NCBI RefSeq assembly: GCF_016863115.1
Contig: NZ_BOOG01000026.1
Coordinates: 1 to 64,000, forward strand
Origin: Sphaerimonospora thailandensis
GTDB lineage: Bacteria > Actinomycetota > Actinomycetes > Streptosporangiales > Streptosporangiaceae
Length of the DNA: 64,000 nt
Direction of reading: 5' to 3'
Shown: piece by piece, positions 55,340 to 63,501 of the stretch
Layout of the letters: the number at the start of each line of letters is the position of its first letter
How positions within the stretch are numbered: position 1 is the stretch's first letter
Position numbers and translations under genes: made by a program
The notes under the pieces: model-generated
Told to the model about the DNA's origin: nothing
The model's input: only the letters and a program-made list of their open reading frames with translations
Databases searched by the model: none

Positions 55340-56122
55340 ATGCTGCTCACCATCGACGTCAGCAACACCCATACGGTGCTTGGCCTGTTCGAGGGTGAAG
55401 AGGTGATCGAGCACTGGCGGATCGCGACCGATCCCCGCCGCACGGCGGACGAGATAGCGGTCGTGCTGCAGGGCCTGCTCGGGCAGTCGCCGATCCTGAA
55501 GGACGCCGACATCGGCGGCATCGCGATCTGCTCGACGGTCCCGTCGGTGCTGAACGAGATGCGAGAGATGTCCCGGCGCTACTTCGGGGATGTCACGACC
55601 GTGGTCGTCGAGCCGGGCGTCCGCACCGGCGTCCCGGTGCGGATGGACAACCCCAAGGAGGTCGGCAGCGACCGCATCGTCAACGCGCTCGCCGCCGCCA
55701 CCCTGTACGGCGGGCCGTGCGTGATCGTGGACTTCGGCACGGCGACGTCGTTCGACGCGGTCTCGGGCCGGGGAGAGTACGTCGGCGCCGTCACGGCCCC
55801 CGGCCTGGAGATCTCGGTGGACGCGCTCGCCGAGGCCGGCGCGCAACTCCACAAGGTCGAGTTGATCCGCCCGAGGTCGGTCATCGCGAAGAACACGGTG
55901 GAGGCGGTGCAGTCCGGCATAATCTACGGCTTCGCCGGGCTGGTCGACGGCATCGTGGACCGGATGACGGCGGAGTTGGCCGCCGACCCCGACGACGTCA
56001 CCGTGGTGGCCACCGGCACCGGTGCCCCGCTGGTCGTCGGGGAGGCCCGCACGATCGACGTGCACGAGCCGTGGCTCACGCTGATCGGACTCCGCCTGGT
56101 CTATGCCCGCAACACCTCCTGA
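55340..56122 (+). CDS. coaX: Type III pantothenate kinase
   Basis: A 260-residue kinase of the ASKHA fold, phosphorylating pantothenate for coenzyme A. The nucleotide motif is IDVSNTHTVLGLF, followed by GSDRIVNALAA and the catalytic IVDFGTATSFD. The ATG at 55340 is 5 bases past the nadB-nadC stop with a weak CGGGGA site. With panC and the DUF2520 gene it forms a CoA/NAD cofactor cluster. Confidence 0.93.
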   Translation: MLLTIDVSNTHTVLGLFEGEEVIEHWRIATDPRRTADEIAVVLQGLLGQSPILKDADIGGIAICSTVPSVLNEMREMSRRYFGDVTTVVVEPGVRTGVPVRMDNPKEVGSDRIVNALAAATLYGGPCVIVDFGTATSFDAVSGRGEYVGAVTAPGLEISVDALAEAGAQLHKVELIRPRSVIAKNTVEAVQSGIIYGFAGLVDGIVDRMTAELAADPDDVTVVATGTGAPLVVGEARTIDVHEPWLTLIGLRLVYARNTS

Positions 56123-56163
56123 GGTCCGGTGTTACGGAGAAGTGCGGAGTCCCACCCCGACAC

Positions 56164-56192
56164 TTGACGACTCTGGTGGGAGATGTTTACCT
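56164..56192 (+). promoter_or_regulatory. Sigma-70-type promoter for the LuxR-type HTH gene
   Basis: TTGACG (56164-56169), a 17-base spacer and TTACCT (56187-56192) form a good housekeeping-type promoter 50 bases before the ATG. Confidence 0.6.
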
Positions 56193-56241
56193 TCCTTCGA
56201 GGATGGGTTCGGCCATTCGTCGCCGTGGGGAGGGACTGACG

Positions 56242-56502
56242 ATGGGGTTTCCCGACGTCGTCTCCAGCTCGTCAGCGCTGGGTGACGATCTCGCCCGGGA
56301 CCTTGACGGTGCCGATCTCACCGACGACGATCTGCTGCTTCTCGCCGAGCTCGCCAAGGGGGTCAGCGCTGACCGGGTGGGGCGCCGCCTCGACGTGAGC
56401 GGTCGGACCGTACGGCGGCGCCTGCGCGGCATCTGCGACAGGATCGGCGTGGAGACCGCGATCGAGGCGGTCGCGTGGGCGGCCCGCCGTCGGCTGATCT
56501 GA
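56242..56502 (+). CDS. Small LuxR-type helix-turn-helix regulator
   Basis: An 86-residue DNA-binding protein. LTDDDLLLLAELAKGVSADR and VGRRLDVSGRTVRRRLRGIC form the four-helix LuxR/GerE-type HTH; IGVETAIEAVAWAARRRLI closes it. There is no receiver domain, only a short Ser/Asp-rich N-terminus, so control would depend on its amount or a partner. GGAGG lies 8 bases before the ATG and a clear promoter is upstream. Frames that begin within coaX are shadows. Confidence 0.8.
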   Translation: MGFPDVVSSSSALGDDLARDLDGADLTDDDLLLLAELAKGVSADRVGRRLDVSGRTVRRRLRGICDRIGVETAIEAVAWAARRRLI

Positions 56503-56518
56503 TCGTCCGAAACACTCC

Positions 56519-57535
56519 CTAGTCGGCCGTCAGCGGCGTGCGTGCATCCCTTGAGGGAACAGGCGCGGCGCGCGCCGAGGGGCCGTCGTCCGTCACGGAG
56601 TCGTAGAGGGGCCGTGCCAGACCCGGCTTCGGTTCGTGACGCTCGAGCCAGTGCAGGGTCGACTCGGTGGCCCGCTCGATCAGGCCGGCCGTCTGGCGGA
56701 AATCTATCGGCAGCACCTCGACCGGGTACAGCGGCGGGAGCACGTGTATCGCCGTGCGGTCCTGGTTGCGTCTGATGGAGGCGCTGATCCGCAGCTCGCT
56801 GAGCAGATTGAAGCCATGCAGGGCCATGGCGATCACCGTGGACGGCGGCTCCGGCAGCGGGCAGGAGAAGCCGGCGGAGAGCACATAGACCTCGTCGGCC
56901 CCCGCGTTGACGGCCTGATCCAGGACCGTCCGGTCGGCCACGCCGCCGTCCATCAGCACCCGGTCGCCGATCCGCACGTTGGGATAGATCGCGGGCATGG
57001 CGGTGCTGGCCAGCAGCGCGGGCAGCGCCGGTCCGCGGGAGAGCAGGACGGCCTGACCGCTGAGGACGTCGGTGGTCAGCACCGACAGCGGGAGCCGGGC
57101 GTCCTCCAGGTTCTCGACCGGGAGGATGCGCTCCAGAAACCGGCGCAGCGAGTGGTTGTCGAACAGGTGGTTGCGGCCGCCGAGCAGTCCGCCGACGAAC
57201 GTCAGCGGGTTGAAAGGGAAGGTGTAGTTCAGCGTGCCGAACGCCTGCAGCGCGCCCCGCAACGGGTGGAAGGGAAGGCTGTCCACCAGGGTGCGCAGCG
57301 CGTCCCGGCTGCTGAGCGGGTACACGTCATGGCCGCTGACCGAGAGCCACAGGCGCGCGAGATCCTCGACTCCCTCGGCATCGGGGCGTGCCGCGTAGTA
57401 GGCGCCGTTGAGCGCGCCCACCGAGGCGCCCACCACCATGTCGGCGCGCACTCCGCGAGCCGTCAGCGCGCGCAACATGCCCACCTGGGCCGCTCCCACG
57501 CTGCCGCCGCCCCACAGTACGAAGACCGTCGTCAT
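56519..57535 (-). CDS. Patatin-like phospholipase
   Basis: A 338-residue lipid acyl hydrolase. The Ser-Asp dyad is S38 in VVGASVGAL and D197 in LMDGGVAD; the oxyanion loop is WGGGSVGAAQVG. No signal peptide is present. The ATG at 57535 follows AGGAG by 7 bases; the longer frame reaching 57589 lacks a site. Members act on membrane or storage lipids, sometimes in defence, but there is no defence context here. Confidence 0.87.
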   Translation of the reverse strand: MTTVFVLWGGGSVGAAQVGMLRALTARGVRADMVVGASVGALNGAYYAARPDAEGVEDLARLWLSVSGHDVYPLSSRDALRTLVDSLPFHPLRGALQAFGTLNYTFPFNPLTFVGGLLGGRNHLFDNHSLRRFLERILPVENLEDARLPLSVLTTDVLSGQAVLLSRGPALPALLASTAMPAIYPNVRIGDRVLMDGGVADRTVLDQAVNAGADEVYVLSAGFSCPLPEPPSTVIAMALHGFNLLSELRISASIRRNQDRTAIHVLPPLYPVEVLPIDFRQTAGLIERATESTLHWLERHEPKPGLARPLYDSVTDDGPSARAAPVPSRDARTPLTAD

Positions 57536-57690
57536 CGTCGCTCCTCTCACGAGAGCGAAACGGCTGGGAATTCGGAGCGCGCGGAGCACACTCCGGTATT
57601 CATTGTCGGTTCCCGGCCGATGTCCCGGCGAATCGGGTCGCGATGGTCAGCCTGCCGGAGCCGCGTCGGAGCCGCCGGGGCCGCTCAGCC

Positions 57691-57720
57691 CGGGTCGGCC
57701 CGGGTCGGCCCGGGTCGGCC
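57691..57720. repeat. 10-bp tandem repeat between patatin and NlpC/P60 genes
   Basis: CGGGTCGGCC is repeated three times in tandem just after the NlpC/P60 stop codon. Confidence 0.85.
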
Positions 57721-57731
57721 CGCGCGGTCGC

Positions 57732-58754
57732 TCAGTCCGCGATTCGTACGGCTCCGGCGAACGGCCGGCCGGTGATCTTCGCGACGCGTACGACATCACC
57801 GGTGCGCGGTGCGTGGACCATGTAGCCGCCGCCGATGTAGACGCCGACGTGATGGAGGTCGGAGTAGAAGAACACGAGGTCGCCCGGGCGCATGTCTTCG
57901 CGGTCGATGTGCGTGCCGGCGGTCCACTGGTCGCCGGTGTAGTGCGGGAGGCTGATCCCGACCCGCTGGTAGGCCGCCATGACGAGGCCTGAACAGTCGT
58001 ACGACGTGGGCCCTTCCGCGCCCCAGACGTAGGGCCGCAGCTGCTGGGTCAGCGCCCAGCGGGCCGCCTCGGCCGCCTTGCCGTCGCCGACGATGGGGAA
58101 CGAGATCCGGGTCGCCCGGCCGCCGATGCTCCCGGCGACCTGGCTGTAGAGGCTGCTCTCGGTCTTCTCGATCAAAGTCCTGATCTTGTCCTTGCGGGTT
58201 TCGAGGCTCTTCAGCAGCTTCTTCACCTCGGCCTGGCGGGCGGCGGCGCCGGCCTTGGCCCGTTCGGCGGCCTTCATCACGTTGGTGACCTCGGTGACCT
58301 CCTGGCCCTGCTGCATCTGCAGGGCGTAGGTGGTCGAGGCCTGGTCGAGGTAGGTCTCGGGGTCGGTCGAGCCGGCCATGGGGAGCAGTGAGCCGATGCC
58401 GCCGTTCATATAGGAGTTCTGCGCGAGCGCGCTCGCCTTCTGGCGGCGGACGGCCAGTTCGGACTCGCTCTTGGCGAGGTTCTTCTGGGCGATGGCGGCG
58501 GAGCGCTGGGCGGCCTTGAGCCGGACACGCTCACCGTTGTACTCCTCGGTGAGGCTCTCGATCTCCTCGTAGAGGCGCTCCACCTCGGCCGCGAGCTTCT
58601 TGAGGCTCGGCTTCGGCTCGGCCGTGGCGGCCCCCACGGGGGCGCCGAAGGCGATCATGGTCAGCGCGACCGTCACGAGGGCCAACCGGCGAATGTTCCC
58701 GGGTCCGGCCTTTCTGGCGCGGGCGTGCCTGCCTGCGGGCCGTCCTCCACGCAT
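57732..58754 (-). CDS. Secreted NlpC/P60 peptidoglycan endopeptidase under c-di-AMP control
   Basis: A 340-residue exported hydrolase. An Arg-rich N-terminus leads into a signal helix (~20-45, LALVTVALTMIAFGAPVGAA). Coiled coils (~50-215) and the NlpC/P60 domain (~225-340) follow, with C254 (SYDCSGLV), HHVGVYIGG and YMVHAPRTGDVV. It resembles the 24.6-kb enzyme in the last 110 residues. AGGAG is 11 bases before the ATG. The leader carries a c-di-AMP riboswitch, which would turn it down when c-di-AMP is high, as is usual for such wall hydrolases. Confidence 0.88.
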   Translation of the reverse strand: MRGGRPAGRHARARKAGPGNIRRLALVTVALTMIAFGAPVGAATAEPKPSLKKLAAEVERLYEEIESLTEEYNGERVRLKAAQRSAAIAQKNLAKSESELAVRRQKASALAQNSYMNGGIGSLLPMAGSTDPETYLDQASTTYALQMQQGQEVTEVTNVMKAAERAKAGAAARQAEVKKLLKSLETRKDKIRTLIEKTESSLYSQVAGSIGGRATRISFPIVGDGKAAEAARWALTQQLRPYVWGAEGPTSYDCSGLVMAAYQRVGISLPHYTGDQWTAGTHIDREDMRPGDLVFFYSDLHHVGVYIGGGYMVHAPRTGDVVRVAKITGRPFAGAVRIAD

Positions 58755-58842
58755 GCGGTTCCAAGCTCCTCTCCTCGATGGTGCCGCGTGAGGACCGCTC
58801 CCTGTGGCCGCCGTTGGCCGGGCGTGTCCGTACGGCACTGCT

Positions 58843-59008
58843 TGACGCCTACCGGGTTAGCTGACGGGTTCGGGCCGGAGTAGCCCTACCTTTCGGATTC
58901 ACCCCGTTATCGAGCAGCAGTCGGCGCCGAGCCGGACCGCTTGCCGATTCGTACAGTTGGGTCCCCGGCTCCCCTCCACACCAGGTGCGTTGAAGATTCG
59001 GCATCGTC
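58843..59008 (-). promoter_or_regulatory. c-di-AMP (ydaO/yuaA) riboswitch
   Basis: On the minus strand the RNA contains the class hallmarks in order: GATGCCGAATC, GAGCCGGGGACCCAA, GGGGTGAATCC, GGTAGGG and finally CCCGTCAGCTAACCCGGTAG with GCGTC closing P1 (58843-58852). Length ~166 bases fits the class. It lies 90 bases before the NlpC/P60 start. Confidence 0.92.
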
Positions 59009-59313
59009 GCTGGACGATAGTGCACCCTGAGGTTCCCGCTCAACCAGAACTCTCGATCTCGTCTAGATTTCACAACTGAACGATCACGGTCATGTCACGG
59101 TCTCGGATGGCACGCATCCCCATCAACCTGCCTTTACTCGCTCAGTAGGATCACTCTTCGAGGCCAAGGCGGCCGCCGAAGTCGGGAAAATCCGGATAAG
59201 ACGGCAAGAAACTGAGCGTCTACGCTCCGTACTTCCGCCGCGACTTTCTGTCGCACGGGTCCACGCTCTCGGTGTCATGGCAGGACACGTAATCCGGGTG
59301 TCGCGGGCGCGAC
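59009..59313. other. Intergenic region between riboswitch and GNAT gene
   Basis: No gene is seen. It should hold the minus-strand promoter for the riboswitch transcript and, at 59314, the plus-strand promoter of the acetyltransferase gene. CTAGATTT and ACTATCG occur, but no clean -35/-10 pair can be called. Confidence 0.4.
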
Positions 59314-59319
59314 TACGCT
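59314..59319 (+). promoter_or_regulatory. Putative -10 box for a leaderless GNAT transcript
   Basis: TACGCT ends 8 bases before the ATG at 59328; no Shine-Dalgarno is present. Confidence 0.45.
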
Positions 59320-59327
59320 GACGGCTC

Positions 59328-59879
59328 ATGGAGCAGGTCGCCGAGGAGACGTCAGCCGAGTCCGGACCACCAGCCCTAGCCGTACGCCGCGCCAGGACAC
59401 TTGATGTGCGCGTGATCCGTCGCCTCGTCGACGCGTACTCCGGAGCGGGGCCGCGCCTGCTGGAGAAGAGCACGGTCACGCTCTTTGAGGACATCCAGGA
59501 GTTCTGGGTTGCGGAGAGCGGCGGACGCGTCATCGGCTGTGGCGCCCTGCACGTGCTCTGGGAGGATCTGGCCGAGATCCGCACCCTCGCCGTCGACCCC
59601 GAGACGCGGGGCCGGGGCGTCGGTCACCGGATCGTCGCGGCGCTCATCAAGACCGCGCGTGAGCTGGGAGTCCGCCGGGTCTTCTGCCTAACGTTCGAGG
59701 TGGAGTTCTTCGGCCGGCACGGGTTCGTGCCGATCCAGGGCACGCCGGTGTCGCCCGAGGTCTACGCCGAGCTGCTCGCCTCGTACGACGAGGGCGTCGC
59801 GGAGTTCCTGGATCTGGAGCATGTCAAGCCCAACACCCTCGGTAACACCCGCATGCTGTTGCACCTCCACCCTGGGTAA
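59328..59879 (+). CDS. GNAT N-acetyltransferase, short ArgA-like
   Basis: A 183-residue GNAT-fold acetyltransferase. The acetyl-CoA loop reads VDPETRGRGVGHRIV, preceded by IGCGALHVLWEDLAEIRTLA, and YAELLASYDEGVAEFLDLE closes the domain. The short single-domain type is the usual amino-acid N-acetyltransferase annotated as an ArgA substitute in actinomycetes, acetylating glutamate in arginine synthesis. Whether that is so here cannot be told. Confidence 0.82.
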   Translation: MEQVAEETSAESGPPALAVRRARTLDVRVIRRLVDAYSGAGPRLLEKSTVTLFEDIQEFWVAESGGRVIGCGALHVLWEDLAEIRTLAVDPETRGRGVGHRIVAALIKTARELGVRRVFCLTFEVEFFGRHGFVPIQGTPVSPEVYAELLASYDEGVAEFLDLEHVKPNTLGNTRMLLHLHPG

Positions 59880-59890
59880 TCTTAAGGTGG

Positions 59891-59919
59891 TTGACGGTAA
59901 AGCAAACTCAGGGTAAAGG
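59891..59919 (+). promoter_or_regulatory. Candidate promoter for the RDD gene
   Basis: TTGACG (59891-59896), 17 bases and TAAAGG (59914-59919) resemble a promoter; the -10 is weak. The leader would be about 85 bases. Confidence 0.35.
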
Positions 59920-60008
59920 TGACTGTTGTTACGCCGGTCGCTACTTTGGGCGATATCAGCATGGAGCCTGAGACGCGGGCGCATGCGTATCTGAAACGAG
60001 GTGACACG

Positions 60009-61229
60009 GTGAGCACAGGACAGCCACCGTATCCGCAGGGCGGTTCGGATGGTACGCCAGCGCCTTCCGGCCGCGGTGCCGACGCGGACAGGCGTGCGCA
60101 GGAATTCGACCCCGAGGCCACGGTCGTCAACTATCTGAACCCGGATCAGCAGGCGGGTTCGCAGCAGGCCCAGGGACACGAGCAGCCGTACGGCCAGCAG
60201 GGCTATGGCCAGCAGGGCTATGGCCAACAGGGCTACGGTCAGCAGGCCTACGGGCAGCAGACCGGGCCCCAACAGCACGGTCAGCAGGCCTACGGTCAGC
60301 AGCCGTACGGCCAGCAGAGCTATGGCCAACAGCAATATGGTCAGCAGGCCTCCGGCTACGGCCAGCAGCCCGGCTATGGCCAGCAGCCCGGATACGACCA
60401 GCAGGCCTCCGGCTACGGGCAGTCTCAGCCCGGGCAGCAGCCGTACGGCCAGCAGGGCCATGGCCAACAGCAATACGGTCAGCAGCAATACGGTCAGCAG
60501 GCCCCTGACTATGGCCAACAGCCCGGATACGGCCAACAGCAGTACGGCCAGCAGGCCCCTGGCTATGGTCAAGGCCAGCAGCCGGGGTACGGGCAGTCGC
60601 AGTACGGCGACCAGCAGTACGGTCAGCAGCAGGGATATGGCCAGCAGCAGTACGGCCAGCCCGGATACGGCCAGCAACCGGCCTACGGCCAGCCGTACGG
60701 CGCCGCGATCCCGCCCGGTGCCCCGGCTCCGCTCGCGGAGTGGTGGCAGCGCCTGGTGGCGAGGCTCATCGACGGCGTCATCGTCGGCATCCCGTTCTGG
60801 ATCATCTCGGCCGTCATCACGGCGATCGTGGTCACCCAGGGCAGCTACAACCTCCGTACCGGCGTGCTCGTCGAGCCGAGCGGTTACTTCCTCGCCGCGG
60901 TGCTCATCGGGATCGTCAGCGGCGTGGTGATGCTCGTGTACGAGTTCCTGATGTTGAAGATGCGGGGGCAGACGATCGGAAAGATCGCCATGGGCATCAA
61001 GGTGGTCCCGGTCGGCGGCACTCTCGACGCCGCCGGTCTGTCGCAGGATGTCGCGGTCAAGCGTGCCGGCGTGCTGTTCGGACCGCAGTTGCTGCGTTGG
61101 ATTCCCATTGTCGAGTATCTGCTCGGCATCTTCGCCCTCCTGAACGTGCTCTGGCTGCTCTGGGACAGGCCTCTGCAGCAGGCTCTGCACGACAAGGCGG
61201 CGGGCACCGTGGTGGTCAAGGTCAAGTAG
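60009..61229 (+). CDS. RDD-family membrane protein with Gln/Gly/Tyr repeat domain
   Basis: A 406-residue protein. After a short N-terminus ([19 protein letters not shown]), residues ~58-235 consist of about thirty YGQQ/GYGQ-type repeats, strikingly poor in charged and aliphatic residues. The RDD domain (~240-406) has three helices (around [33 protein letters not shown] and [15 protein letters not shown]), with ARLIDG supplying the R-D signature. The domain is membrane-embedded, the repeat probably cytoplasmic. The GTG at 60009 is preceded by GAGGTGAC; an ATG at 59961 would extend it. It is followed by a strong terminator, so it is monocistronic. Confidence 0.85.
   Translation: MSTGQPPYPQGGSDGTPAPSGRGADADRRAQEFDPEATVVNYLNPDQQAGSQQAQGHEQPYGQQGYGQQGYGQQGYGQQAYGQQTGPQQHGQQAYGQQPYGQQSYGQQQYGQQASGYGQQPGYGQQPGYDQQASGYGQSQPGQQPYGQQGHGQQQYGQQQYGQQAPDYGQQPGYGQQQYGQQAPGYGQGQQPGYGQSQYGDQQYGQQQGYGQQQYGQPGYGQQPAYGQPYGAAIPPGAPAPLAEWWQRLVARLIDGVIVGIPFWIISAVITAIVVTQGSYNLRTGVLVEPSGYFLAAVLIGIVSGVVMLVYEFLMLKMRGQTIGKIAMGIKVVPVGGTLDAAGLSQDVAVKRAGVLFGPQLLRWIPIVEYLLGIFALLNVLWLLWDRPLQQALHDKAAGTVVVKVK
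60184..60700 (+). repeat. Tandem Tyr-Gly-Gln-Gln coding repeat
   Basis: Units of about 12-15 bp, centred on TACGGCCAGCAG or TATGGTCAGCAG, run through ~510 bp. Synonymous changes between units (TAC/TAT, GGC/GGT, CAG/CAA) show that the array is old and kept for its protein sequence. Confidence 0.95.
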
Positions 61230-61235
61230 TGCCAT

Positions 61236-61274
61236 AAAACGGGGTCGATGGAGCGAACCATCGGCCCCGTTTTT
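61236..61274 (+). terminator. Intrinsic terminator after the RDD gene
   Basis: A 16-bp stem with one mismatch (AAAACGGGG... and its partner) encloses AGCGAA and ends in five T residues. Confidence 0.9.
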
Positions 61275-62643
61275 CGTACCTTCGTCACAGGAAGCGGCCC
61301 AGGCGCCTGCATCGCGGAAATCCCGTAACAGGAGGGTCTAAACCATGGGATGCTTGGCCGACGCATGTAGGCCGCTTGCACCGGAGTGGATCCTGAGAGG
61401 CACGGCAAGGTCCGTCTGCTCCGCTGGGGCCTCGAATCCATGGCGCCGAAACCACGGCGCCGAAACCATGACCCCGAATCCATACGGTCATCCGGGCCGG
61501 CCTCACCGCCGGTTGCCCTACGCGGTCGGTCGCCGAATGGCGACCCGTTTGGACCGCTCGAATCATCGGTGCCCACGCCTTCTGCCGCGTCGGCGTGATT
61601 TTCGGGACAGTCACAAACCGATCTTCGGTGACCGCCTGTCGATCTGCTGGAAGAAGCCTGAAGACCCGCTTGGACGGCCGGGTTTCCATTCCTTGCGATC
61701 TTGAAAAAGTCGTCGGCGTCCTGCCCGCCCGCGCGCCTCCGTTTCCGCGATCTTGCGGAAACCGGTATTCAAGGCTGTTGGGCGTGGCCAAGGTCCCCGA
61801 CGGTCTCCCATCACAAGATCGCGTAAATCGAAGTCACAGGTGAACTGGGTCACAGGAGAGTTTGTGCGAGATCGGCAAAGCGGGTGGCGCGGGTCATCGG
61901 CCGATGTTCACGAGCTTTTGCGAGACCACCGGGTGATTTGTCGTTCCGCTGCATCCCCTGCCTCTGGCTGACGGTCGGTGTGCGCAACTCCCCCTTTACC
62001 GGTCGGCCGTCGTCGCACAGTGGCCGATCGGGGGCTGACCAGCGCCTTCATGGGGTGGGATTGCGAAGAAGGCATTGTGCGGGCACCACATGACGGCGGG
62101 CCGGTCCGATGCCGACGGCCCGCCCGACACTGGACGAACCCTGGGCGACGGCTGGATGAACGCTGTGCGGATGTTGTGCGGATGTGCTGGATGCCAGGTT
62201 GACGGCCTGTCGATGCCGACTCGCTCCCTGCCCGCCGGGCCCGGAACCTGCCCGAAACTACGGACGTCAACTGGGGCCTGACTTCGGCGGTTCCGCCCAC
62301 TGGACATTCTGGGTACGATTTCGAGTGCATCCGGTAAGACGGCTGGAGAGACGGAGATTACCTTCGGCATCACGGGTAGGCTGGATGGGCGTACGTGGTC
62401 TCCGGCGGCGCCGGGAGTGTTTGACGAATGCCGTCCGGTGTGAGCGAGGATCCGATGGATCGCCGCGAGGTGGAGGAGGAGCCTGCGGCGAGTGACATCC
62501 GGGGCCCCGCGCACGGGACATGATTTGCTGAACACGCCCTGAGATCGCTCTCCGCGACCACCCCAGAAGGCGCCGGGGGACCCGGACCCGTCCCCCGAAT
62601 TCCAGACGGGTGCCGTAAGACACCCCGGCACGAGTGAGGCAGA
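61275..62643. other. 1.4-kb region without a recognisable gene
   Basis: Open frames here are short, lack Shine-Dalgarno sites and have no strand-wide codon bias. Structured spots include a perfect 8-bp hairpin GTTTCCGC-GATCTT-GCGGAAAC (61741-61762), other GATCTTG/CAAGATC motifs nearby (61697, 61813), and a 9-bp stem GGCGGGCCG with CGGCCCGCC (62095-62124). A tandem TGTGCGGATGT occurs near 62164-62186. It is less GC-biased than the flanks. I see no RNA gene I can name. Confidence 0.55.
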
Positions 62644-62808
62644 ATGACAGAGGTATTGTCCGCCTTGATACCTTCCGCGGTCGTCGCCGGAGCCGTCGTG
62701 TACGGCATCGTAAAGTTGGTGCGTTCCGACGCGGCGGGGCTGCGGGCGGCACGAGAGCCCCCTGAGAACCCACCGGACACAGAAGTTGCCGAGAATCCGC
62801 ATAGGTGA
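62644..62808 (+). CDS. Small hypothetical membrane-associated protein (54 aa)
   Basis: MTEVLSALIPSAVVAGAVVY begins a 54-residue frame with one hydrophobic helix (~6-25), then a basic turn (KLVRS) and a Pro/Glu-rich tail (REPPENPPDTEVAENPHR). GAGG lies about 5 bases before the ATG. It ends 71 bp before lsr2 on the same strand. The strongly GC-biased third positions and clean topology make it a credible small gene of unknown function. Confidence 0.55.
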   Translation: MTEVLSALIPSAVVAGAVVYGIVKLVRSDAAGLRAAREPPENPPDTEVAENPHR

Positions 62809-62879
62809 ATTGTCAAACGGGGAATCCGGGTATATGTTTGGCTGACGAAACAAACTATGCTCTGCGAAAGGATTGCCGG

Positions 62880-63218
62880 ATGGCCAAGCATACGCAGGTG
62901 ATTCTCATCGACGATCTCGATGGTGGCGAGGCCAATGAGACGGTCACCTTCGCGCTTGACGGCACGTCATATGAGATTGACCTGAGCGACGGCAACGCCA
63001 AGCGGCTGCGTGACGCGCTGTCGCCATTCGTCGGCGGCGCCCGACGTGCGGAGGTCGCTCAGCCGCGCGGTCGCCGTCGTGGCGGCGCCGGCCAGCGGGC
63101 GATGTCCCGTGAGAAGAGCGCCGAGATCCGTGCCTGGGCCAAGTCACATGGTCACCCCGTAAGTGAGCGTGGCCGCATCGCGCAGTCGATCGTCGACGCG
63201 TACGACGCGGCGCACTAA
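62880..63218 (+). CDS. lsr2: Lsr2 nucleoid-associated protein
   Basis: A 112-residue H-NS-like xenogeneic silencer that binds AT-rich DNA. The N-terminal oligomerisation domain (MAKHTQVILIDDLDGGEA, then TVTFALDGTSYEIDLS) is joined by a Gly/Arg linker (RRGGAGQRA) to the DNA-binding C-terminus (IRAWAKSHGHPVSERGRI), which contains the AT-hook-like RGR. AAAGGA precedes the ATG by about 8 bases. It lies just before clpC, as usual in actinobacteria. Confidence 0.96.
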   Translation: MAKHTQVILIDDLDGGEANETVTFALDGTSYEIDLSDGNAKRLRDALSPFVGGARRAEVAQPRGRRRGGAGQRAMSREKSAEIRAWAKSHGHPVSERGRIAQSIVDAYDAAH

Positions 63219-63229
63219 CTACGCCCTTG

Positions 63230-63284
63230 ATCGTGCGGTTATGTCGGTCGTCGGATGTTCTGACGACCGGGATAACCGCACGAT
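63230..63284 (+). terminator. Long hairpin after lsr2
   Basis: ATCGTGCGGTTAT (63230-63242) pairs perfectly with 63272-63284, and an inner CGGTCGTC / GACGACCG stem closes a 9-base loop. A second small hairpin (GGAGAGA / TCTCTCC, 63294-63312) follows. Confidence 0.85.
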
Positions 63285-63324
63285 TCTGCATGTGGAGAGA
63301 TCGTGTCTCTCCCCCTAAAACCTC

Positions 63325-63340
63325 GTTCGCTTGCGGCGTA
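63325..63340 (+). promoter_or_regulatory. Candidate ClgR operator upstream of clpC
   Basis: GTTCGCTTGCGGCG contains CGC-N5-GCG (63328-63338), the pattern described for ClgR, the activator of clp genes in actinobacteria. It is 160 bases before the clpC ATG. Confidence 0.45.
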
Positions 63341-63501
63341 TCGGGAACATGTCACGCCCGGCAGGGGGTTGGATAGAGCGTGAACGCCCTGCTCTCGGGG
63401 AACCCTTCAACCAGAGGAGCGGTCGCTGGGTCGGGGCTACCATGCGGAACGACGGGCCGGACCTCCCGCGCTCGCCTGACCGCTCTGTGAGGAGCGACGA
63501 G

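Noticed and set aside
60184-60700. CRISPR-like repeat array
   Set aside because: The repeat units are short, variable and in frame, and encode protein. There are no unique spacers of constant length.
61595-61843. 82-codon plus-strand frame in the lsr2-upstream gap
   Set aside because: No Shine-Dalgarno, no coherent hydrophobic or catalytic pattern, and overlapping open frames on the other strand.
62429-62523. 31-codon frame (ATG near 62429) in the lsr2-upstream region
   Set aside because: It has no clear Shine-Dalgarno and no recognisable sequence, and could be chance at this GC content.
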